Of a stretch of 64,000 bases of DNA, positions 1 through 12,700 are shown piece by piece. Numbering within the stretch: position 1 is the stretch's first letter; the number at the start of each line of letters is the position of its first letter. Location of the stretch: contig VWZP01002438.1 in the NCBI GenBank assembly GCA_013396995.1, forward strand, positions 124,299-188,298, given 5' to 3'. The notes beneath the pieces are model-generated. The model searched no databases. It had not been told where the DNA came from and saw only the letters and a program-made list of their open reading frames with translations. This stretch comes from Dicaeum eximium. Its lineage: Eukaryota; Chordata; Aves; Passeriformes; Dicaeidae. A program made the translations under genes and the position numbers.

Positions 1-1915
1 AAAGAACATAAGAGATATTTTCTAATAATTCCTCTGTTTCTGTACTAACCTGGGAGCACATTGGCTTCAGAAGTATGAAATAATATTGTCTTAGTTTGAG
101 CTGGGAGTGTTTCAGGGAAATGATGTGAAAGTTTTTTAGTAAGTGACTAAAAGGTTTTTAGTAGCTGACAGCTTAGAAGGTTCTACTTCCAGCAGAATCA
201 CTGGAAGTCGGACACACCTCTGTGAAATAACACATGTTAAAGTTGGGAAAAAAACCCCGTGAATCTCCTTTTTCCTTGCTGGGCAGCAGTGAGGTAGGCT
301 CTGCGGGGCCTGCCTGGCTACCATCAGGCTGATCTCCACACCACCCGCCCAGCCCGGAGCCCAGCCCGGAGCCCGCCAGGCTCCCCAGGAGCAGCGCAGG
401 GCATTTTTACCCCGTGGAAGGGAAAGCTGCCGCGATCACGCAGCTGAGAGCAGAGTGGCCCCGCAGCCGAAGTTCCCGCCGCAGGGTCACAAGACCACCT
501 GTGAGATGTTAACCCCTTCAGTGCTCCAATCCTTCCTCCAGTGAGAGAAAGGAAACCAGATGAAAGCATGTAAAGGAGCAACATGAGACATCGAGGTCAG
601 TGAAGAAAAGGTTAAGCCCCAGATGGGAGGGATGAGAAGATGCCTTGGTTTTAGAGCTGAAATCCTCCTGTGAGCTATGGAGAAAAGACTCTTTCCCTAT
701 TAACACATGAGATTGTTGGGGAGATGAAAGGTTCAAATTTGAGCAAGGGTCTCCAAGCTGAAGTAAGAAGATGATGAAGGAGCTGTGATCCCATGAGGAG
801 CTTGAACAGAGAAAGAGGGAAAATGAGATCCTGTACCCCCAGGAGAGGGGGATGTTCCCAGGGAAGATGATCTTTTAAGATAAACAATGAGATACTTTGC
901 TCTTTTCAACAGCTCATCTTTAAAACAGTAACCCCAAAGTAGACATGGCCCAAATACACAGCTCTGGGAAGGCTGTAGAAATAGGAGGGATTTTTGTCAC
1001 GACTCCTGATTTTCCCCCGAGCAGCTGTGTTCATGAAGACACTGAGAGCCACAAAAAAAATGTTTCTTTCCTCTTCTAGAGGAAAGAACATAACATAAAC
1101 AAGAGGGACTTCTCTCCCTGAGTGAACTGAGAAAAAGACTATTTCATAGGTAGTGAACTGACTGGAAATTTTAAGTTTTGTTTCTTTACATTGACAGTGG
1201 GAAAGAAATGGTTGTGCGGGGAAGATAAGAGTCTGAAAGGTTTGTTTTGATTCTTACCTTTTTTTTTTTTCATTTTAGTTAATGTTAATAAAACCTTCTT
1301 TATACTTTTTTGAATGTTTTAAGCCTGCTTTGCCTTTCTCCTAATCCTATCTCACAGCAGAAAATGAGTGCACTGGTGATTAACCAGCACTGAACCCACT
1401 ACATTGGGTTGCATTGATTAGAAAATTTCAAAAACTGAGAAATTTGAAAATTGGCGAACCAAAACCACTACAAATACTTTGGTAAGCAAAGAAACTATTT
1501 CCACTTCAAGTTGTTAACTGTAATCCTTTGCTATTCTAAAGCCATTTTTCCCTACAATGTATTTTGCCTCTTCTTTTAACCATCTGATCAGTAGATTATG
1601 ATAACCTATGCCTAAAATTATTCCTGTCAAATACTTTAAAGTTTTTTTCTTTCCACAGCCAAGCCCTTATCCAGATCCTTCTGATTTACAAAATAAACCA
1701 ACTCACTTTACCGGAGTTTAGCTGCCTAGATAGCCTTAGTTTTCTTCTAACAGGATCTCAGTTTCTTGTTTTCTGAATCCTCACCTTACAGAAGCCAGAA
1801 TATTTTGGTATGTTTTTATCCTTAAAAAACTCTCATGGATTTAGAATACATTTTAGTAAGAGTGTTAGTAGCAATTTCTGCCATTCCCCTCCTACACACG
1901 AAGGTGAGGTCTCAC
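1..1915 (-). other. CA2: CA2 intron 2 (partial)
   Basis: Sequence 3' of CA2 exon 2 in transcription order. I see no CA exon 3 signature (His-X-His-Trp block) here, so intron 2 is longer than 1.9 kb. A moderately GC-rich patch at about 290-490 contains a short imperfect duplication around the word agcccggagccc (348-372). The rest is ordinary non-coding DNA with a T-tract at about 1,259-1,270. Confidence 0.75.
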
Positions 1916-2113
1916 CTGACTTATCAGAAGAATCATCAAACTCCACGTTGAAGGAGTGCCCGTTGTTGACGATGTTTCTGGCCGTGCTGGCATCATAACT
2001 GAAGCTCAGAGGCTTCAGAGAGGAGTCGTACTTGGCGGACTTGCGGCAGATGTCAATAGGGGACTGGCGCTCTCCATTGGCGATGGGAAAGTGCTCATGC
2101 CAGTGAGCGGGTC
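1916..2113 (-). CDS. CA2: CA2 coding exon 2
   Basis: 198 nt, the canonical size for alpha-CA exon 2. It is bounded by acceptor cttacag and donor gtgagac on the minus strand. The exon encodes residues from GPAHWHEHFPIANG to FDDSSDKS and contains His64. The last base begins a codon that would be completed in exon 3, outside the window. Confidence 0.94.
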
Positions 2114-2628
2114 CTGTAAGACAGCGGAAAGCAACTCAGTGGGAAAAGACACAAAGTTCAGAGGATAAAAGCGATAACCCTCCCTCTGGAAATCGGGACG
2201 TTCGAACACCAGCATCAGCCTTTAACTGCATACCACTTGTGTGGCTGGCGGCAGCGGCGATCCCACCTGGGCACCCGGCAGCCGCACAGCCCCGGCGGCT
2301 GAGGCGGGGGATGTACCGGGGAGTCCTCGGGGACACCCGGTCCTGTGGAGTAGCGCCCGTCGCTCCCTTCCCGAAGTAAAGGAATGTCAGCAGGGAAGCG
2401 GGAGATGCTCCGGCACAGCGTGCGGAGCGCCGGACAAGCTGCCCGGGCGCAGGTGCATTTCAAGGTTACGAGAAAAAAGCTCCACCGAGCTCACCGCCGC
2501 TCCAGGCAGGGGCTCCGCGGGGCAGCAGCGGGCACGTCCCGGGCACGGCTCCCGGGGACCTGCCGGCAGGCGTCCCGCAGCGCCGGGCACTCACCGTCGT
2601 GGCTGCCGTATCCCCAGTGGTGGGACAT
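1916..2628 (-). CDS. CA2: Carbonic anhydrase 2, 5' part (exons 1-2; gene continues past left edge)
   Basis: Cytosolic alpha-carbonic anhydrase, a zinc enzyme that hydrates CO2 to bicarbonate and a proton. Seen: a 34-nt coding exon 1 (2595-2628, starting MSHHWGYGSHD) and a 198-nt exon 2 (1916-2113), both with GT/AG junctions. Together they encode the first 77 residues plus one split codon. The N-terminal WGY motif, the NGERQSPIDI stretch and NNGHSFNVEFDD are visible; His64 (proton shuttle), Asn62 and Asn67 fall exactly at those residue numbers. Exon sizes match the conserved alpha-CA gene structure. Exons 3-7, with the zinc histidines, are absent from 1-1915 and must lie left of the window. 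The start is fixed by the ATG just upstream of the conserved N-terminus and 68 nt below a TATA box. CA13 or CA1 are alternatives, but the sequence fits bird CA II best. Confidence 0.92.
2114..2594 (-). other. CA2: CA2 intron 1
   Basis: A 481-bp intron between the two recognised CA2 exons. Its 5' half (2,240-2,594) is GC- and CpG-rich and belongs to the CA2 CpG island. The consensus gtgagt donor and cttacag acceptor on the minus strand define the limits. Confidence 0.9.
2595..2628 (-). CDS. CA2: CA2 coding exon 1
   Basis: Thirty-four coding nucleotides: 11 codons (MSHHWGYGSHD) plus the first base of a Gly codon, followed on the minus strand by the consensus donor gtgagt. The phase-1 junction after this short exon is typical of cytosolic alpha-CA genes. 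Confidence 0.93.
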
Positions 2629-2695
2629 GGTGCGCGGCCCTGCTCTGCCCGTGGAAGCTGTCACAGCGCCGTGGCCGCGGAGCGCTCTCAGGGGC

Positions 2696-2702
2696 TTTTA
2701 TA
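2696..2702 (-). promoter_or_regulatory. CA2: CA2 TATA box
   Basis: Minus-strand TATAAAA, 68 nt upstream of the CA2 ATG. It is preceded directly by TTGGCGGGAGCC, and the same block occurs in front of the CA3 TATA box. A transcription start about 25-30 nt downstream would give a 5' UTR of roughly 40 nt. Confidence 0.85.
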
Positions 2703-2864
2703 GGCTCCCGCCAACTCCATGCCCTTCTCTGCGGCCAGAGGAGGGGTGGGGAGTGCGGGAGAGGGCGGAGGGAGACTCCGCTGGGGGCGGAGAGAGCGGT
2801 CCCTTATAATCCGCCATCGGCCGCGGAGCTGTGGCGGGCCCGGCGAAGAGCGCCCCCAGCAGGC

Positions 2865-2879
2865 GGGCGGGCGGGCGGG
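2865..2879 (+). promoter_or_regulatory. Four-run G tract, potential G-quadruplex, upstream of CA2
   Basis: Four GGG runs separated by single C residues (2865-2867, 2869-2871, 2873-2875, 2877-2879). This meets the classic quadruplex pattern. It lies about 165 bp upstream of the TATA box inside the CpG island, on the strand opposite the coding strand. Folding is inferred. Confidence 0.5.
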
Positions 2880-3022
2880 CGGTGCCAGGCGGTCCGGCGC
2901 GGCCGCAGGCAGGGCGGGGGTGCCGGGCGTGCGGGGCCCCATCCGCGCTGCCGCCCTCCCGCCCTCCTTCCGCGCATCGCGCACCTGCGGGCGCGGCGCT
3001 GCGCGGGCGCTGCGGGGCGCCG

Positions 3023-3030
3023 TGACCTTG
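3023..3030 (-). promoter_or_regulatory. Nuclear-receptor extended half-site upstream of CA2
   Basis: Minus-strand CAAGGTCA, the consensus for monomer-binding receptors such as ERR or SF-1 and a half-site for thyroid or retinoid receptors. It lies about 320 bp upstream of the TATA box in the CpG island. CA II is a known hormone-receptor-regulated gene in avian erythroid cells, but use of this particular site is inference. Confidence 0.35.
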
Positions 3031-3750
3031 GGAGGTGCCGGCGGCTGGGCCGAGCAGCGCGCCGGGAGCCGGTGCGGGGCGGGCGGCGGGTGCGAGAGCG
3101 CGGTGTGAGAGCGGAGCGGGCGCGCTGTGTCCGCGTGTCCCTCGGTGTGTGAGTCCGTGCGCGTGTGTACGTGCGGGTGCGCGCCGCGGCAGGGCGGAGG
3201 GCTGCTGCTCCCTGCCGGGAGCGCAGGGAAAGGAGGGAAGAGGGCAGCCCAGCAGGGCAGTTCGGCCGTACCGGAGGGTGCTGCAGCCGGGGTTTCTCGT
3301 AGGTGCCAGGTTTTGGAGGCGGAGATCGGCGGAGTTGCGGAGAGGAGCTGTGGTGGGGCTTCAGAAGAACGGGGGCGTCACCGCTTATTGCTCCGTAGTG
3401 CGTTTCTCCCGATCGCCCCCGGAGAAGCTGCAGGTTGAGCTGCGCTTACGTGTAATTCTTACCATTGAGGCATTACACACTTAACTGTGAGTGCGGCTCA
3501 GCTACCTCTCTCGAGTCTGGATTAGCGAGAGCAGAACTGTGCAGTACATATTTTAGATGTTTTCCTATTGCGCAACGCTCCGGTGTTCTGTGGCAGGACG
3601 AGAGGGATCGGACCTTGGCAGCCCTTCCAGCGGCGGCTCCGTTCCGCTTCCCTCGGCCCGGCGCTGCGGCGGGGCGGGCTGGCCCCGAGGGCAGCTCCTA
3701 CCCGAGTGCGCTTGCAGATGGTCCTGGTTGAAGGCTTTCCTGGGTATTGC

Positions 3751-6700
3751 TCTGAGCGGTTTTCGGTGTGGAAATGACATTGTAACTTAACCCCGCTTTC
3801 TTATTAAGAGGGGTTATTCAAATTTGGTTTTAATATTGTTCTGTTGTGATTTAACCACAGGGGTCTCGGTTTTGTTTTCAGTGAGGTCATTGTAAATCCA
3901 GAATAACAACATCAGAATGACTTCATCATTTACATTCAGCATTCAGTAAAATCTGTGTCTTTTGTTTGTATTTGTAAGAGGAGGAAGAAAAGTCTATTTG
4001 TGTAATGGGTACTATTGGTAACAGCAAACGTAACCAGCAGGAAATTGCTTACAAAAATTACAGGCATTTCTCAGACCCTTTCAAGTATAAGGAAAAAATA
4101 TTTAAAGCTTATTAGTGATTAACACAGTGTGTGTCCTCACATTTGCATGCTTCAATATGGTTTAGCGACCACAAAATGGAAATGTGATGGCAAAACTGTA
4201 TACACAGAAGTTACTTAGAAATGGTTGTGGCATGTGATGTAGAACAACAAATGGAAATGCATATTAGTCATTCCTTCTTCGATCTTTATAGATACTTTGC
4301 ATCAATCACTTTCAAGTCTGCCAGCCGTGCTATCCAGTATATCAACAGTCAGTAAATGCACAAATACACAGAGATACACAAATCCATGTAGGTAAGAACC
4401 CTTGAAGAACACAGCAAAAACCATCCCTTTATGTTGTAAAAAGGAATAAGATTTTGGTACCTTTCAGAACATTTTTTTTCATTCAATTTTACTATTGAAA
4501 AAATCCATTCAGCCTGATTCTTCTGTACTCTCACAAGTCAAATTTCCACTGACATCAACAGGAGTACCACATAAAGGACAAGTACAGGATTAAACACGAC
4601 ACAATGTTTGGCATGGTAGGCTTCCTAAAAGATCTTAGAGTTCTTACCAGGGAAATGAAGTCACCAGCATCACCAAGGGACTGGGGTTTTTGATTACTTG
4701 AATCTTCATTTTCTTATCAGCAGATACGTGGTGCATGCTAAACAGCACACAGTCATATACCCACAAATAGAGAGTCCAGTGCTCTTAAAATCAAATACCT
4801 GTTTTCCTTGATCATCCAGCAGTACTTGCAGGCTTGAGCCCATGCCAAGGGACTAATGAGAGCCTGGCATTGACTTCGGCTTGTTGATTCCAGCCTTTCT
4901 TTTCTGTCTCCCACCTGCATCAGACTCATAATCTGTGCCTGTGGTTTTATGGCAGAATGCAGTGCCTCAGACAAAGCCATGAGCTAGCCCTGAGAGAAAG
5001 GTGGGTGCTAGAAATGGTACAAACAATGACACTGCACATGGGTGAAGCTGCAAGGCATGTTAGCAACAGCAAAAGGACACAACACACATCAGCTCAGTGC
5101 CTGCAGCAGTTCAGGCTTCTCACAGAAATACAAACTATGCTCCATGAGGCTGCTCCTCCCTGCCAGCTGTGATGAAGTCGGTGGAATGACGCACACCAGT
5201 GAGGCCTACTTGCATGTACAGAATGTGTAGGAGCAGTTCCTAAAGCACATGTTCACAAATCCTGTGGCAACAGAAGCATTATAAATATATTTCAAGCAAT
5301 ACAAATACAGGGAACAGACTAGATAATTACTGTAGCCATTTGATTACTCATGATTGACATTAACATTTTGGGTAGAAAAGATGCCAGTCTCCCTAATCTT
5401 GTCTCCCTTTTCTGTCACTACCGGTACCACATACTGTGAAGGTTTTTAGAAACTAATAAAACCAGATGCTATTCATCTCTCCTCAATTTCTTAGGGTCAG
5501 ATCACATCCCAATGTGGTAAACAAATGGGTGTTTTTTAGATTTGATGGTACTTTTGAATCACATTAAATACAAATAGAAGCAGCATCAATAGCTTCGGTA
5601 AGTGCAAACTCTTGACTCACTCAGATACCTCCATGTTCTATATGGTACTCATTCGTGGGCAAGGGACAGTACAAAGCCTATACATCACTTAGGCCCCACT
5701 TGAATTCTGTTTTGAAGTTTTACAGGTCACAGAACAGTTGTTGACTCTGTGCACAGGAAGGGCACATCCTGCTTGTGTATGCTTTATGAAATTTTCTGAA
5801 AGATATATTTTTTTGTGGTTATTATTACTTATGAAGCACAGAAAATGTCAGTACAGATGGAAAATGGCATAGATGCTTCCATATTAAAGTCTTTTTTTCC
5901 TTAGTAAATTACCAACTTCTAGTAGTACTCTGGCTGCAGGAGTGATGACATGTCACACACACTTTAACTTGCTAGACATTTTCAGCAGAAGTGCTTTCAA
6001 TGATTATTGTTATTATTGCATTAAATTATGTTGTAAATCTACCTTTTAATTTTCATGGTAGATTTTCAACTCTGAAAATGTATTTGCAGTCTTTTTTTAA
6101 CATTAACAGTCATGTTACCGTTCAGTGCTTAGCAAGATGCTGAAGAACGTTGCAGTGTTCTGATTCATTGTACCAATTCTGTGAAAGTTAAATGCAATTA
6201 TGAAAATAAAAGTAATTTTTGGTCCTCAGTCAGGTTAAAGTCCTTTCTTGTATTAATTTTTTAGTCCTTTTTTAGTCCTTTTAAACCTTTTACACCATTA
6301 AAAATGACGGTATACTACTAATATCTAATGAGAGACTAATGCAAGTACTAGCAAGGCAAGCTTCGTGACATGTCAGTGCAGTGGAAAAAGCCTGACTGCC
6401 TCTCTTGCTGAGTTCTGACTGTTGCTGATGCAAGCCACTTCAATGCATTTTGAAATATAATATACACTTTGAAATCTACCATATTTAAGTAATCTCTACT
6501 GTGAAAATGAACGAGCTTGACTACATGAATAAACCTTAGTTTCTAGACAAAAGCTGTTTGTCATGATTCAGTGAATTTGCATCCACATGATAAAGGCCTG
6601 TGCAGTGTAAAATTAATGGCAATAAGGACATTTTAGTTAAGTCCTGCATCTTAGGGAAATCTCTGTGTATGTGTCTTCTCACACCAGGATGAGGTATTGG

Positions 6701-9700
6701 TTCACTAGGTGCCATGATGTTTTGAACTGTCTCACAACCTGGCCTTTAGGTGACTGATCTTTACAGTTTCGGGTGCTATTTCCTTGTTCATATGATAGTG
6801 TGCCTTTCTCCTCACACATGAATGTGTCCGTGGTCATCACCCTGACTTCTCACAGTGTAACTTTCTGCTCTGCCTCCTGCAACTGGCATTGTGCCATGGG
6901 GTACACTTAGATCAGCTCCCACTGGAAGTGTGTTACCAGGATGCTCATATGCCTATTCCAAGGTGACAGCAGCAGCAGCTCGCCAGTCTGACACAGTACA
7001 ACTGCATATCCAAGGATTTAAAACTGGTTTATAAATAATCAAAGCCATCAGCTTCCAGCTGGTCACAGAGAAGTCACTTCCTCTGCCAAGAGGTGCCAAC
7101 ACCATTTGGAAGATAGAGGAGGTAATGTTAATTCTGGAGTTCCTGCCCACCAAGGTCAACAAGTTATAGATTCCTCTTCTCAAAAGTTACTAACATGCAA
7201 AAGGTTCTTGCTTCTGAGATCCTCAGTAAGTTCTGGAAGCAAAAAGCTACATTTGGCTGGAACATGAAACATTTTTATTGTACTGGTGAAAATGAAAGGC
7301 TTTCCTCTGCTGTAGTGAAAAATAGTTGATGTAGCACATACTCATATTTGGACTCACCAAATATTACAGCTTTAGAAACAATAAAAAGAGTGCAGCATGA
7401 GTGAGAAGGGAATTCTCAAAAGATGGAACATAAACTTCCAAAGTAAATTTCTGTATCTTTCCAAAACCAAAGGAAAAGGTAGGAAAACAGTTTAAGAAAT
7501 TGAATCAAGGAAGAGAAAAATAGAAACAAAATGAGAAGAGTACCTAATTACACGTGCTAAGAGATATCTATATGGTAAAAGGGTCGAACCTTACCTCTAA
7601 GTACAGCCGAAAGAAATAACAGAATATAGATTTGTGACAAAATTTAGTATTTACCTTGGTGTCAACTATTACCATACAAATGTTCATATACATAAATAAT
7701 TGTATGTATGTGAGTAATTCTGTTGGGTTCTCTGATGAGGTTATTAATGCCATCTTTCCTGCTAAATGTAGATCAATTAAATCACCTGAACTTAAAAAAC
7801 CCACCAAAATCAAACAGCCATATCGCTTTCATGTTTCATTGCAGGTAAAAATGTAAAATTTAGGAAGAAATGAGATTTGAACTTCTGTGACAACGTCTTA
7901 ATTTCAAATTAAACATACAAACAAAAACACACAGCACACTGTGAGGTATTCTATTTTTGTTATTAGAGACCATGCCATAATTTGCTTTTGCTTGCTAAAT
8001 GTGTAAAGTGAAGGCACTAAAAATAGTATTCAACCAGATATCCCTGTAATGGGCATTCTGAGATTTATTTTACATGAGATTCTATACAAAGCTCTTACTT
8101 TGAACCCAGGAATGCTGCTTCTCAGGGTACAAGGGAATGATGACAAGCTCCTCTTTGACCCTTTGAAAGAAGCTTCTACTCCAGCTACAGTGTAATGCAA
8201 ATTCTCATGGGTTGGGAAAAGCAGTGCTAAACACACAAAGGGGCTATGAACTGAGTGCAGAGCAGTGACCAAGCAGAACTTCCACAGAAGCTCTTAGTTA
8301 CCTCGAGGATGAGAGTTAGATGGTGGCTGAACACCAGTGACTGCACTGTGGAGAGCTTCCAAGTGTTGTGTCACAAGGGAATAAATATTGGTTGGGGTTT
8401 TTTTAATTTCTGTTGCTAAAGTTTCACATCCAAACAAGCAGGAAATAGCAGAGCAAACCCTCTTAATACAAAAAGACCTTCACCTAGCTTTTCCCAAAAA
8501 CTCTTCACATGAATCTTTTGCCATCAATGAGTGTAAAGAAGAAGGATGGGTACAAACCCTAACCTTTGATCCAAGCCTACACCTGAGGCCTCCGGTTCTA
8601 ATGAAATACTGCAAATTGAACTGGACAATCCTAGCAGCTGCATGGATCTGTCACTGAATTGGAGGTGGTTTAAAAGCAGCAATGAAACCTGCCAAGGTTT
8701 GCAAATACTTAATAAATCAGTGAAATAGTCACATAATGCATATCTCTTTTTTTGGTTCCTAGGAAAACAGTTGAGTTTTATTTTGACAAAATATCTATTG
8801 GTTTGTTTACATTTCTGTCTAGAAAAAAATTACAGTAAGAGACTGAGAAATCTCTTTTGCTATATAATTCTACATCAAGTTGCTACTAAATGAAATGTTC
8901 TGCATTCCCTATGAAATTCTGTGATAGGCTGAGATATTGGGCAAAGGACCTTCAGATTTTCTGGGGTTAAGTATAATTCTGAATTGTAACAAGGTTGTGT
9001 TTCAGAACTAATGTTTCTTTCTCTACACTATTAACTGCTCACTCATTCTTTTCTACCTGGGTAAAAAATTAACATTATTGTCCTACTTGTGTCAGCATTA
9101 GACGCCTTACTCAGTGATAAGGAAACAACCTCGTGACTTCAGAAAAAATGCTTTGGAACTTTTCCTATTGTATGCATATCCTGGTTTTTAGACTTTAAAG
9201 GCTACAGAAGCCAACAGGAAGTGCACACACTATCGTAGGCTGTTTTTTTTTTACATTTCTTCCCATTCACTTTATCTTCCTTTCTCCTATTCCAGAGATG
9301 TATTAGACATGCACACACATACATAAAGACATAATTTTTCAGATTTTTGCATGATTCCAATGCTAGGCTTTTTTAAACTTTGTTGTAGGGAGGAGAGAGC
9401 TGTGCTGCATTCAGCAGTGATGAACAATAATTTCACTCATGAAAACTGAAAAGACACTCTCCTACTTTAATTTTTTGTAAGATACTTCAGTATCTGGCAA
9501 TGGAAAATACGGTATTTGAAAATCTGGCAGTAAAATATTGTTGATTTAAAAATAATTTCTGTTCACAGAAATTAAAAGAGGAAAGCTCATTACAGGCACT
9601 ATGTATGGTTAAGGCTTTATATTTACTCAGCCAAGGTTTAAGCCCAAATTGGTGGGTTTAAACAGCTTAGTACAACAGCTGCTATCCATCTCACAAAGTT

Positions 9701-12700
9701 CAAATCAGTTCAACCTTTTCCCTGGCATACCAAAGCAAGCTATAAAGCCAGCCTTGCAGGACTAGCTAAACTGTTTTCAGCACAGACTTAAAAAATAAAA
9801 AAAAAGGTTCTTTCGTGTCAGTTTTCTGAATGTTGACCTGTGGAGTTGCTGGTGCCTTCCTCACTCCTTGATACAAGGTACCGGGGTAACTATTTCAGAT
9901 ATGTTATCTTGCAAACAGTTTAAACTGGGGGTAATACTTCTCCTACTCATATCAGAGCTTGACCCCAGGATGTCCTCTGCAGATTAAAGCCTGAGGTGGT
10001 GTGAAAAGGAAAAGCAGAGCTGGCTGAACCAGTTTTTAGTCAGAAAGTCATTGAAAACTTCAGCCTGTGTCAGTGGATAACATCACTGGTTATCCCTGCC
10101 ACAGTTAAGGCTTTGTGTTGGAATGCATATTGTCTGCTCTCCACTCTATTCCTTTCTGTGAAAATCTTCTACATCCTTTTCCATCCTAGAGTGGATTTCT
10201 TGGAATATCTCATCTACTTGCTTAGGGGGCAGCTACCTTGCAAACAGCCAGGCTAACTGAAAATATTAGTGTCACCCTGCAACACTCCCCACAAATTATT
10301 AAAACACATCAGTGACAGAACTTAGCTTTGCCATAGATTTTCTTTGGAAAAGATGGCTTTAGGTAAAGTGAAATTGGCTACCTGCTGCTATCAGAGGCAA
10401 GTAGTAATTATCTTCAGAAATAAGCAGTTGGGTGACAGTATTTTCAAAAATCATTGGACAATCTAGAAAAAAATGACAGTTCATAATTTTTTATGTTTTT
10501 AGCATTTTAAGATGCTTGCTTTGGGCATGTGGGTTAGCACCCACTAAAAATAAAGATTATTGTTAGAAGCTCATCAGAGTTTTAGACACTTTACAAAGTC
10601 ATGGATTGTAAAATGCTTCTAGAGTGTTCCTTTTGTTTTTTGTATCTGTTGAAGCTGTAGGTTTTTCTTTTTCAGAAGAAGTAGAAAATGGAGGAAAATT
10701 AAGAATCCAAACTCATGTCTACTTTACAGCTAGAGGAAGACCCTTCTTGCAGCTGGAACGCAGGACTTGATCTTCAACAAGAATGAGTAGAAAGTAGATG
10801 CTTTGAATTTGGATTGCTCTAAACTGATAAAAATTTAAAATTAATTTAAAATTGCAATGTTACCTGAATACTTCTAATTTATCATACTCTGATTTATTGC
10901 ATAGCTCACAAAATCAACTTTTCAACTCAGAAAGCAAAGTTCAGTAACATAACTACTATTTTCATATTTCTTCATTTTTCCTGGTGTTTCTCGCATGCAA
11001 CTCTGAAAACTTCTATTCAGTAAGTATTAGTCAGCTTTCTTAAGGATTCTGATTGGATTAGTATTTTCCCAGGACTGATACACTACGCAAAAGTGGTTTG
11101 ATTATGCAGCTCATTGTAAAAAGCATTTCAAAATGTGCAAATAACTGTACATTGTGTACCAAATTGTCTGCTATTACAGATAATAACTGCAAATAATGAT
11201 GAGCAGCTACCACCTTTTTTATATCAAAGCATTACAGAAATTCTGTTTGCCTTTAAATTCTAAATGGCTTTCTATATTGGACTGGCAGCAGGATATAATC
11301 TCTTTTCCACCACTTGTTTTGAGCTGAATATTCTTCAAAGAATGGAACTCAAACTGAATTTAGACACAGAAATTAATTACATCTCATTGCCAGAGTTTAG
11401 AGGAAAAAGAGTTGCTTACAAAAGCTGATTTTACCAAGAACATGATTTTGGTAGTCATGATTTTTTCTGTCAGCAATTCCCTGGGAAACAGGCTTGGCTG
11501 ACCAGTTAAACTATGTATGTGGCTTTGTCAGAATGCACAGCTGACATTTTTTTGAATAAGTTTAATTTTAGCATGCAAATTGTGGGTTACAAAATGGTGA
11601 AAACCCCTAAATAATAAGTTCACAGAAGTGGAGACACTTAGCACAGTGATGTATTGACCCAGAAAAAGATTCATGATGGTGCTGTATAAGCTGTTATAGC
11701 TCTTTCAGTGTCAGTGATGTGTTGCAGTTGCCAGTGCTGGGAACAAATCCTGTAGAAAGGGATGCAGACAGAAAGGTGGTAATGTGAGGATAAAGCTGTG
11801 TACAGCCAGTCTAGAATACAGTAAAAAAAAAATTAATAAAAAGGCAATAGCGCTCTTCTGTGCTTGTACAGATAACTTGCAATTGGGAATTAAGACTACT
11901 AGGTAAACTTCTAAACATTGCATGTTTTCCTGAAAGACATGACATCCTGTGTCTGCTGAATACTTTCTTCTTTTGCTGTGGTCAAAACCAGCATTATTGC
12001 AGTCAGTTACAGCTACTATGTGAAATTTCTATGCACAGAAGAAAAAATTATGAAACCTTCTTCCAGAATGCAAAGTAATGCTGAAGGGCAATGGGCATAG
12101 CTGCTGTGCTGAATAAAAATAGCTAGTGGGGTTGACTGTGCAAAGTCATACAGACTGTGCTTTATTTGAAGAAATAGCTCAGATGAGGCTTGTCATTTGA
12201 CACAGGGATGGTTTGACAGTATGAAGTGGAAGCATCCAAACTGATTTGCCAGCAGTAATAAGGCCAGCCAGCTTCTTTTTGAAAAGGAAACAAGCACTTC
12301 TCAGATTTGTTATCTTGGTCAGACATACCTGCTGACAAACTGAATTAAAGGCTGTTTGTCACTGAATCCAGATCAAGCTGTATGACATGAAAGACTTCTG
12401 TGGTAGAGCATCAGTGTTAACAGTACTCATACACTGCCACTTATTATTTTAAGAAATCAAAAAGCAGTTTTCAGGCAAACAATAGAAATTTTTTTATAAC
12501 ATTTATCACCATAGAAAGACAGGAAAAGGAAGAAGTAAAACTTAAGACATTTATATCACTTCAATAAGTTTATTAAAACCTCTGATGCAATCAGAAATCC
12601 AGACTTTGAAGATTCCTGGAAAGTCTCGCCTGTCCTAGAGCAGTTCTTAAATTTTGAAGTATCTCCATAATGAGATGCAAGGTAGAGTAAAGGTCAATCA

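Larger units (their letters stand above)
2240..3750. promoter_or_regulatory. CA2: CpG island spanning CA2 promoter, exon 1 and intron 1
   Basis: Very GC- and CpG-rich by eye compared with the AT-rich DNA on both sides. It covers CA2 intron 1, exon 1, the TATA box and about 1 kb upstream. Long open frames on the + strand here (for example 2241-3152) reflect the GC composition. The region includes Sp1-like GGGCGG boxes and a four-run G tract at 2865-2879. Confidence 0.85.

Noticed and set aside
2241..3152. 303-codon open frame on the + strand
   Set aside because: It lies antisense across the CA2 promoter, exon 1 and intron 1 in a CpG island. It is Arg/Gly/Ala-rich and low-complexity with no domain, as GC-rich DNA commonly gives.
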